Below are positions 54,845 to 64,000 of a stretch of 64,000 nucleotides of DNA, piece by piece (position 1 is the first letter of the stretch; every line of letters begins with the position of its first letter). The notes below the pieces were generated by a model. The model searched no databases, had not been told where the DNA came from, and saw only the letters and a list, made by a program, of their open reading frames with translations. Source of the stretch: Hexactinellida sp. DTS-2022 (lineage: Eukaryota > Porifera > Hexactinellida); the NCBI GenBank assembly GCA_028753945.1, contig JAPNXP010000010.1:2731042-2795041 (forward strand), read 5' to 3'. Both the position numbers and the translations under genes were made by a program.

Positions 54845-57800
54845 CTACTTTGAGATAGTTTTGCTACCTTTTATATAAGCTACAAACATTATTTCAGTAA
54901 TCACCATTTTAGCACTTGTACTATGTGTTATTGTTGTTACCTGGCCATTTCTTGTAACTTTACTAGTTGGTCTACTGGCGAGATATATTCCGCAGTTCTC
55001 CTTGAGTTCATTTGCTACTTTCAGCAAGGTTTGCTACCTTTTATATTAGCTACAAACATTATTTCCGTAAGTCACTCTTTTTTGCATTAGTACTATCTGT
55101 TATTGTTGTTACCTGGCCATTTCTTGTAACTTCACTAGTTGGTCTACAAGCGAGATTTATTCCGCAGTTCTCCTTGAGTTCATTTGCTACTTTGAGATAG
55201 TTTTGCTAACTTTTATATAAGCTAAAAACATTATTTCAGTAAGTCACTCTTTTTAGCACTTGTACTATCTGTTATTGTTGTTACCTGGCCATTTCTTGTA
55301 ACTTCACTAGTTGGTCTACAAGCGAGATATATTCCGCAGTTCTCCCTGAGTTCATTTGCTACTTTGAGATAGTTTTGCTACCTTTTATATAAGCTACAAA
55401 CATTATTTCAGTAAGTCACCATTTTAGCACTTGTACTATGTGTTATTGTTGTTACCTGGCCATTTCTAGTAACTTTACTAGTTGGGCTACAAGCGGGATA
55501 TATTCCGCAGTTCTCTTTGAGTTCTTTTGCTACTTTGAGATAGTTTTGCTACCTTCTATAAGCTACAAACGTTATTTATTAAGTCACTCTTTTATTCACT
55601 TGTACTAGCTGTTATTGTTGCTACCTATCCATTTCTTGTAACTTTACTAGTTGGTCTACAAGCGAGATATATTCCGCAGTTCTCCCTAAATTCATTTGTT
55701 ACTTTGAGATAGGTTTGCTACCATTTATATAAGCTACAAACATTATTTCAGTAAGTCACTCTTTTTAGCACTTGTACTATCTGTTATTGTTGTTACCTGG
55801 CCATTTCTTGTAACTTTACTAGTTGGTCTACAAGCGAGATATATTCCGCAGTTCTCCCTAAATTCATTTGTTACTTTGAGATAGGTTTGCTACCATTTAT
55901 ATAGGCTACAAACATTATTTCAGTAAGTCACTCTTTTTAGCACTTGTACTATCTGTTATTGTTGTTACCTGGCCATTTCTTGTTACTTCACTAGTTTGTC
56001 TACAAGCGAGATATATTCCGCAGTTCGCCCTGAGTTCATTTGCTACTTTCAGCAAGGTTTGCTACCTTTTATATAAGCTACAAACATTATTTCAGTAAGT
56101 CACTTTTTTTTGCATTAGTACTATCTGTTATTGTTGTTACCTGGCCATTTCTGGGAACTTTACTAGTTGGTCTACAAGCGAGATATATTCCGCAGTTCTC
56201 CCTGAGTTCATTTGCTACTTTCAGCAAGGTTTGCTACCTTTTATATAAGCTACAAACATTATTTCAGTAAGTCACTCTTTTTAGCACTTGTACTAGCTGT
56301 TATTGTTGTTATCTGGCAATTTCTTGTAACTTCACTAGTTGGTCTACAAGCGAGATATACTCCGCAGTTCTCCTTGAGTTCATTTGCTACTTTGAGATAG
56401 TTTTGCTACCTTTTATACAAGCTACAAACATTATTTCAGTAAGTCACTCTTTTTAGCATTAGTACTATCTGTTATTGTTGTTACCTGGCCATTTCTTGTT
56501 ACTTTACTAGTTTGTCTACAAGCGAGATATAATCCGCAGATCTCCTTGAGTTCATTTCCTACTTTCAGCAAGGTTTGCTACCTTCTATAAGCTACAAACG
56601 TTATTCATTAAGTCACTCTTTTTAGCAATTGTACTAGCTGTTATTGTTTATACTTGGCTATTTCTTGTAACTTTACTAGTTGGTCTACAAGCGAGATTTA
56701 TTCCGCAGTTCTCCTTGAGTTCATTTGCTACTTTGAGATAGTTTTGCTACCTTCTATAAGCTACAAACGTTATTTATTAAGTCACTCTTTTTAGCACTTG
56801 TACTATGTGTTATTGTTGTTACCTGGCCATTTCTTGTAACTTTCCTAGTTGGTCTACAAGCTAGATTTATTCCGCAGTTCTCCTTGAGTTCATTTGCTAC
56901 TTTGAGATAGTTTTGCTACCTTCTATAAGCTACAAACGTTATTTCAGTAAGTCACTCTTTTTAGCACTTGTACTATGTGTTATTGTTGTTACCTGGCCAT
57001 TTCTTGTAACTTCACTAGTTTCTCTACAAGCGAAATATATTCCGCAGTTCTCCTTGAGTTTATTTGCTACTTTGAGATAGTTTTGCTACCTTTTATATAA
57101 GCTACAAACATTATTTCAGTAATCACCATTTTAGCACTTGTACTATGTGTTATTGTTGTTACCTGGCCATTTCTTGTAACTTTACTAGTTGGTCTACTGG
57201 CGAGATATATTCCGCAGTTCTCCTTGAGTTCATTTGCTACTTTCAGCAAGGTTTGCTACCTTTTATATTAGCTACAAACATTATTTCCGTAAGTCACTCT
57301 TTTTTGCATTAGTACTATCTGTTATTGTTGTTACCTGGCCATTTCTTGTAACTTCACTAGTTGGTCTACAAGCGAGATTTATTCCGCAGTTCTCCTTGAG
57401 TTCATTTGCTACTTTGAGATAGTTTTGCTAACTTTTATATAAGCTAAAAACATTATTTCAGTAAGTCACTCTTTTTAGCACTTGTACTATCTGTTATTGT
57501 TGTTACCTGGCCATTTCTTGTAACTTCACTAGTTGGTCTACAAGCGAGATATATTCCGCAGTTCTCCCTGAGTTCATTTGCTACTTTGAGATAGTTTTGC
57601 TACCTTCTATAAGCTACAAACGTTATTTATTAAGTCACTCTTTTATTCACTTGTACTAGCTGTTATTGTTGCTACCTATCCATTTCTTGTAACTTTACTA
57701 GTTGGTCTACAAGCGAGATATATTCCGCAGTTCTCCCTAAATTCATTTGTTACTTTGAGATAGGTTTGCTACCATTTATATAAGCTACAAACATTATTTC

Positions 57801-58895
57801 AGTAAGTCACTCTTTTTAGCACTTGTACTATCTGTTATTGTTGTTACCTGGCCATTTCTTGTAACTTTACTAGTTGGTCTACAAGCGAGATATATTCCGC
57901 AGTTCTCCCTAAATTCATTTGTTACTTTGAGATAGGTTTGCTACCATTTATATAGGCTACAAACATTATTTCAGTAAGTCACTCTTTTTAGCACTTGTAC
58001 TATCTGTTATTGTTGTTACCTGGCCATTTCTTGTTACTTCACTAGTTTGTCTACAAGCGAGATATATTCCGCAGTTCGCCCTGAGTTCATTTGCTACTTT
58101 CAGCAAGGTTTGCTACCTTTTATATAAGCTACAAACATTATTTCAGTAAGTCACTTTTTTTTGCATTAGTACTATCTGTTATTGTTGTTACCTGGCCATT
58201 TCTGGGAACTTTACTAGTTGGTCTACAAGCGAGATATATTCCGCAGTTCTCCCTGAGTTCATTTGCTACTTTCAGCAAGGTTTGCTACCTTTTATATAAG
58301 CTACAAACATTATTTCAGTAAGTCACTCTTTTTAGCACTTGTACTAGCTGTTATTGTTGTTATCTGGCAATTTCTTGTAACTTCACTAGTTGGTCTACAA
58401 GCGAGATATACTCCGCAGTTCTCCTTGAGTTCATTTGCTACTTTGAGATAGTTTTGCTACCTTTTATACAAGCTACAAACATTATTTCAGTAAGTCACTC
58501 TTTTTAGCATTAGTACTATCTGTTATTGTTGTTACCTGGCCATTTCTTGTTACTTTACTAGTTTGTCTACAAGCGAGATATAATCCGCAGATCTCCTTGA
58601 GTTCATTTCCTACTTTCAGCAAGGTTTGCTACCTTCTATAAGCTACAAACGTTATTCATTAAGTCACTCTTTTTAGCAATTGTACTAGCTGTTATTGTTT
58701 ATACTTGGCTATTTCTTGTAACTTTACTAGTTGGTCTACAAGCGAGATTTATTCCGCAGTTCTCCTTGAGTTCATTTGCTACTTTGAGATAGTTTTGCTA
58801 CCTTCTATAAGCTACAAACGTTATTTATTAAGTCACTCTTTTTAGCACTTGTATTAGCTGTTATTGTTGTTACTTGGCCATTTCTAGTAACTTTA
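54845..58895 (+). repeat. Duplicated multi-monomer block in the satellite (higher-order repeat)
   Basis: About 54845-56840 reappears nearly unchanged at about 57067-58890. The offset is 2,222 bases at first and 2,051 later. The difference of 171 is one monomer, carrying GTTGGGCTACAAGCGGGATA near 55485 in the first block only. The repeated unit is therefore about 12-13 monomers, one of which was lost or gained. Confidence 0.8.
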
Positions 58896-60383
58896 CTAGT
58901 TGGTCTACAAGCGAGATTTATTCCGCAGTTTTCCTTGAGTTCATTTGCTACTTTGAGATAGTTTTGCTACCTTCTATAATCAACAAACGTTATTTATTAA
59001 GTCACTCTTTTTAGCACTTGTATTAGCTGTTATTGTTGTTACCTGGCCATTTCTGGGAACTTTACTAGTTTGTCTACAAGCAAGATATATTACGCAGTTC
59101 TCCCTGAGTTCATTTGCTACTTTCAGCAAGGTTTGCTACCTTTTATATAAGCTACAAACATTATTTCAGTAAGTCACTCTTTTTAGCACTTGTACTAGCT
59201 GTTATTGTTGTTATCTGGCCATATATTGTAACTTTACTAGTTGGTCTACAGGCGAGATATATTCCGCAGTTCTCCTTTAGTTCATTTGCTACTTTCAGCA
59301 AGGTTTGCTACCTTCTATATTAGCAACCAACGTTATTTCATTTAGACACTCTTTTTACCACTTGTATTAGCTGTTATTGTTGTTACCTGGCCATTTTGGG
59401 AACTTCACTAGTTTGTCTACTAGCGAGATATATTCCGCAGTTCTCCTTGAGTTCATTTGTTACTTTGAGATAAGTTAGCTACCTTTTATATAAGCTACAA
59501 ACGTTATTTCAGTAAGTCACTCTTTTTAGCACTTGTACTATCTGTTATTGTTGTTACCAGGCCATTTCTTGTAACTTTACTACTTGGTCTACAAGCGAGA
59601 TATATTCCGCAGTTCTCCCTGAGTTTATTTGCTACTTTGAGATAGTTTTGCTTCCTTTTATATATGCTACAAACATTATTTCAGTAAGTCACTCTTTTTA
59701 GCACTTGTACTATGTGTTATTGTTGTTACCTGGCCATTTCTTGTAACTTTACTAGTTGGTCTACAAGCTAGATTTATTCCGTAGTTCTCCTTGAGTTCAT
59801 TTGCTACTTTGAGATAGTTTTGCCACCTTCTATAAGCTACAAACGTTATTTATTAAGTCACTCTTTTTGGCACTTTTATTAGCTGTTATTGTTGTTACCT
59901 GGCCATTTCTGGGAACTTCACTAGTTTCTCTACAAGCGAGATATATTCCGCAGTTCTCCTTGAGTTTATTTGCTACTTTGAGATAGTTTTGCTACCTTTT
60001 ATATAAGCTACAAACATTATTTCAGTAAGTCACCATTTTAGCACTTGTACTATGTGTTATTGTTGTTATCTGGCCATTTCATGTAACTTACTAGTTGGTC
60101 TACAGGCGAGCTATATTCCGCAGTTCTCCTTTAGTTCATTTGCTACTTTCAGCAAGGTTTGCTACCTTCTATATTAGCAACCAACGTTATTTCATTTAGA
60201 CACTCTTTTACCACTTGTATTAGGTGTTATTGTTGTTACCTGGCCATTTTTGGGAACTTCACTAGTTTGTCTACACGCGGATATATTCCGCAGTTCTCCT
60301 TGAGTTCATTTGTTACTTTGAGATAAGTTTGCTACCTTTTATATAAGCTACAAACATTATTTCAGTAAGTCACTCTTTTTAGC

Positions 60384-61400
60384 ATTAGTACTATCTGTTA
60401 TTGTTGTTACCAGGCCATTTCTTGTAACTTTACTACTTGGTCTACAAGCGAGATATATTCCGCAGTGCTCCCTGAGTTCATTTGCTACTTTGAGATAGTT
60501 TTGCTACCTTCTATATAAGCTACTAACATTATTTCAGTAAGTCACCTTTTTAGCACTTGTACTATGTGTTATTGTTGTTATCTGGCCATTTATAGTAACT
60601 TCACTAGTTGGTCTACAAGCGAGATATATTCCGCAGTTCTCCCTGAGTTCATTTGTTACTTTGAGATAAGTTTGCTACCTTTTATATAAGCTACAAACAT
60701 TATTTCAGTAATTTACTCTTTTTAGCACTTGTACTAGCTGTTATTGTTGTTACCTGGCCATTTCTAGTAACTTCACTAGTTGTCTACAAGCGAGATATAT
60801 TCCGCAGTTTATCCCTGAGTTCATTTGTTACTTTGAGAAAGTTTTGCTACCTTTTATATAAGCTACAAACATTATTTCAGTAAGTCACTCTTTTTAGCAT
60901 TAGTACTATCTGTTATTGTTGTTACCAGGCCATTTCTTGTAACTTTACTACTTGGTCTACAAGCGAGATATATTCCGCAGTGCTCCCTGAGTTCATTTGC
61001 TACTTTGAGATAGTTTTGCTACCTTCTATATAAGCTACTAACATTATTTCAGTAAGTCACCTTTTTAGCACTTGTACTATGTGTTATTGTTGTTATCTGG
61101 CCATTTATAGTAACTTCACTAGTTGGTCTACAAGCGAGATATATTCCGCAGTTCTCCCTGAGTTCATTTGTTACTTTGAGATAAGTTTGCTACCTTTTAT
61201 ATAAGCTACAAACATTATTTCAGTAATTTACTCTTTTTAGCACTTGTACTAGCTGTTATTGTTGTTACCTGGCCATTTCTAGTAACTTCACTAGTTGTCT
61301 ACAAGCGAGATATATTCCGCAGTTTATCCCTGAGTTCATTTGTTACTTTGAGATAGTTTTGCTACCTTTTATATAAGCTACAAACATTATTTCAGTAAGT
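60384..61400 (+). repeat. Three-monomer higher-order repeat in the satellite
   Basis: A three-monomer block beginning near TTACCAGGCCATTTCTTGTA (60408) recurs at about 60923, an offset of 515 bases. It includes the unusual variants CCGCAGTGCTCCCTGAG and CAGTAATTTACTC in the same order. Confidence 0.75.
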
Positions 61401-64000
61401 CACCTTTTTAGCACTTGTACTATGTGTTATTGTTGTTATCTGGCCATTTATAGTAACTTCACTAGTTGGTCTGCAAGCTAGATTTATTCCGCAGTTCTCC
61501 TTGAGTTCATTTGCTACTTTCAGCAAGGTTTGCTACCTTTTATATAAGCTACAAACATTATTTCAGTAAGTCACTCTTTTTAGCACTTGTACTAGCTGTT
61601 ATTGTTGTTATCTGGCCATTTCTTGTAACTTCACTAGTTGGTCTACAAGCGAGATATACTCCGCAGTTCTCCTTGAGTTCATTTGCTACTTTGAGATAGT
61701 TTTGCTACCTTTTATATAAGCTACAAACATTATTTCAGTAAGTCACCTTTTTAGCACTTGTATTAGCTGTTATTGTTGTTATCTGGCCATTTATAGTAAC
61801 TTCACTAGTTGGTCTGCAAGCGAGATATATTCCGCAGTTCTCCCTGAGTTCATTTGTTACTTTGAGATAAGTTTGCTACCTTTTATATAAGCTACAAACA
61901 TTATTTCAGTAAGTCACTCTTTTTAGCATTAGTACTATCTGTTATTGTTGTTACCAGGCCATTTCTTGTAACTTTACTACTTGGTCTACAAGCGAGATAT
62001 ATTCCGCAGTTCTCCTTGAGTTCATTTGCTACTTTGAATAGTTTTGCTACCTTCTATATAAGCTACAAACATTATTTCAGTAAGTCACTCTTTTTAGCAT
62101 TAGTACTATCTGTTATTGTTGTTACCTGGCCATTTCTTGTAACTTTACTAGTTTGTCTACAAGCGAGATATAATCCGCAGATCTCCTTGAGTTCATTTCC
62201 TACTTTCAGCAAGGTTTGCTACCTTCTATAAGCTACAAACGTTATTCATTAAGTCACTCTTTTTAGCAATTGTACTAGCTGTTATTGTTTATACTTGGCC
62301 ATTTCTTGTAACTTTACTAGATGGTCTACAAGCGAGATTTATTCCGCAGTTCTCCTTGAGTTCATTTGCTACTTTGAGATAGTTTTGCTACCTTCTATAA
62401 GCTACAAACGTTATTTATTAAGTCACTCTTTTTAGCACTTGTATTAGCTGTTATTGTTGTTACTTGGCCATTTTGGGAACTTCACTAGTTTGTCTACTAG
62501 CGAGATATATTCCGCAGTTCTCCTTGAGTTCATTTGTTACTTTGAGATAAGTTAGCTACCTTTTATATAAGCTACAAACGTTATTTCAGTAAGTCACTCT
62601 TTTTAGCACTTGTACTAGCTGTTATTGTTGTTACCTGGCCATTTCTTGTAACTTTACTAGTTGGTCTACAGGCTAGATTTATTCCGCAGTTCTCCTTGAG
62701 TTCATTTGCTACTTTCAGCAAGGTTAGCTACCTTTTATATAAGCTACAAACGTTATTTCAGTAAGTCACTCTTTTTAGCACTTGTACTAGCTGTTATTGT
62801 TGTTACCTGGCCATTTCTTGTAACTTTACTAGTTGGTCTACAGGCGAGATATATTCCGCAGTTCTCCTTTAGTTCATTTGCTACTTTCAGCAAGGTTTGC
62901 TACCTTCTATATTAGCAACCAACGTTATTTCATTTAGACACTCTTTTTACCACTTGTATTAGGTGTTATTGTTGTTACCTGGCCATTTTTGGGAACTTCA
63001 CTAGTTTGTCTACTAGCGAGATATATTCCGCAGTTCTCTTTGAGTTCATTTGTTACTTTGAGATAGTTTTGCTACCTTTTATATAAGCTACAAACATTAT
63101 TTCAGTAAGTCACCTTTTTAGCACTTGTACTATGTGTTATTGTTGTTATATGGCCATTTATAGTAACTTCACTAGTTGGTCTACAAGCGAGATATATTCC
63201 GCAGTTCTCCCTGAGTTCATTTGTTACTTTGAGATAAGTTTGCTACCTTTTATATAAGCTACAAACATTATTTCAGTAAGTCACTCTTTTTACCACTTGT
63301 ACTATGTGTTATTGTTGTTATCTGGCCATTTCTAGTAACTTCACTAGTTGGTCTACAAGCGAGATATATTCCGCAGTTTATCCCTGAGTTCATTTGTTAC
63401 TTTGAGATAGTTTTGCTACCTTTTATATAAGCTACAAACATTATTTCAGTAAGTCACCTTTTTAGCACTTGTACTATGTGTTATTGTTGTTATCTGGCCA
63501 TTTATAGTAACTTCACTAGTTGGTCTGCAAGCTAGATTTATTCCGCAGTTCTCCTTGAGTTCATTTGCTACTTTCAGCAAGGTTTGCTACCTTTTATATA
63601 AGCTACAAACATTATTTCAGTAAGTCACTCTTTTTAGCACTTGTACTAGCTGTTATTGTTGTTATCTGGCCATTTCTTGTAACTTCACTAGTTGGTCTAC
63701 AAGCGAGATATATTCCGCAGTTCTCCTTGAGTTCATTTGTTACTTTGAGATAAGTTTGCTACCTTTTATATAAGCTACAAACATTATTTCAGTAAGTCAC
63801 CTTTTTAGCACTTGTACTATGTGTTATTGTTGTTATCTGGCCATTTATAGTAACTTCACTAGTTGGTCTGCAAGCTAGATTTATTTCCGCAGTTCTCCTT
63901 GAGTTCATTTGTTACTTTGAGATAGTTTTGCTACCTTTTATATAAGCTACAAACATTATTTCAGTAAGTCACCTTTTTAGCACTTGTACTATGTGTTATT

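Larger units (their letters stand above)
47394..64000 (+). repeat. Tandem satellite array, about 172-bp monomer, more than 95 copies
   Basis: The array runs from about 47394 past the window end. A typical monomer reads TTTGCTACCTTTTATATAAG, then CACTTGTACTAGCTGTTATT, CTGGCCATTTCTTGTAAC, GGTCTACAAGCGAGATATAT, CCGCAGTTCTCC, GAGTTCATTTGCTACTTT. Length variants of 170-172 come from CTTCTATAAGC versus CTTTTATATAAGC. Two junction types alternate (CTTTGAGATAG and CTTTCAGCAAGG). Each monomer has an open frame of about 62 codons, but the monomer is not a multiple of three and the frames do not connect, so it is not coding. The first monomer is truncated at GAGTCAAAAAAACTTGTATT. Confidence 0.97.

Noticed and set aside
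47394..64000. About twenty short frames with a common hydrophobic sequence (SLFLALVLAVIVV type)
   Set aside because: They repeat with the 172-bp satellite, whose length is not a multiple of three, and end at each monomer junction. There is no shared start context or splice logic.

Overview
The window is an AT-rich animal nuclear sequence made almost entirely of mobile DNA. I infer an invertebrate metazoan from a full-length proteasome beta-3 gene, THAP-domain P-superfamily transposases, spliced integrase exons and many eukaryotic DNA-transposon families. I do not name the species. The only clear cellular gene is PSMB3 (14901-15518, one exon).
Layout. (1) 1-5300: an unclassified repeat whose 3' half is cut by an apparently intact RAG1-like/Transib transposon (1811-4891). 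It has a 708-codon transposase, terminal repeats starting CACAGTG and a perfect 5-bp TAGTA duplication. An uninterrupted copy of the same repeat at 21120-21124 shows the empty target. (2) 5688-13338: a P-superfamily element with a broken THAP transposase. It contains a hAT-type MITE and, inside its coding region, a second inverted P-superfamily element (7341-11050). (3) 13339-17700: PSMB3 flanked by Harbinger-like and hAT-like MITEs. (4) 17700-21500: a palindromic minisatellite and three head-to-tail copies of the repeat that also hosts the RAG1-like element. (5) 22089-24375: palindromic tandem repeats, a long-inverted-repeat element and a 21-bp minisatellite. (6) 24822-30438, minus strand: a spliced Ginger/KRBA2-like integrase gene of about eight exons, followed on the same strand by a USP-like cysteine protease ORF. 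Several MITEs lie in its introns and spacer. (7) 30726-36700: nested mariner-like, P-like and hAT-like MITEs, then a Tc1/IS630-like element (33079-35169) interrupted by a TTAA-flanked insertion. (8) 36800-46700: a hAT transposase relic, small MITEs and an intact 820-codon Mutator-type transposase gene with a C-terminal PHD finger (42095-44557). (9) About 47394 to the window end: more than 16.6 kb of a roughly 172-bp satellite with higher-order structure.
The coding elements are unrelated transposons, not an operon. The points of most interest are the RAG1-like element with exact borders, the integrase plus USP-like protease pair, the P-in-P nesting that allows a broken reading frame to be read across the insertion, and the satellite array. 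Splice sites, target duplications and family calls come from reading the sequence by eye; no database search was run.
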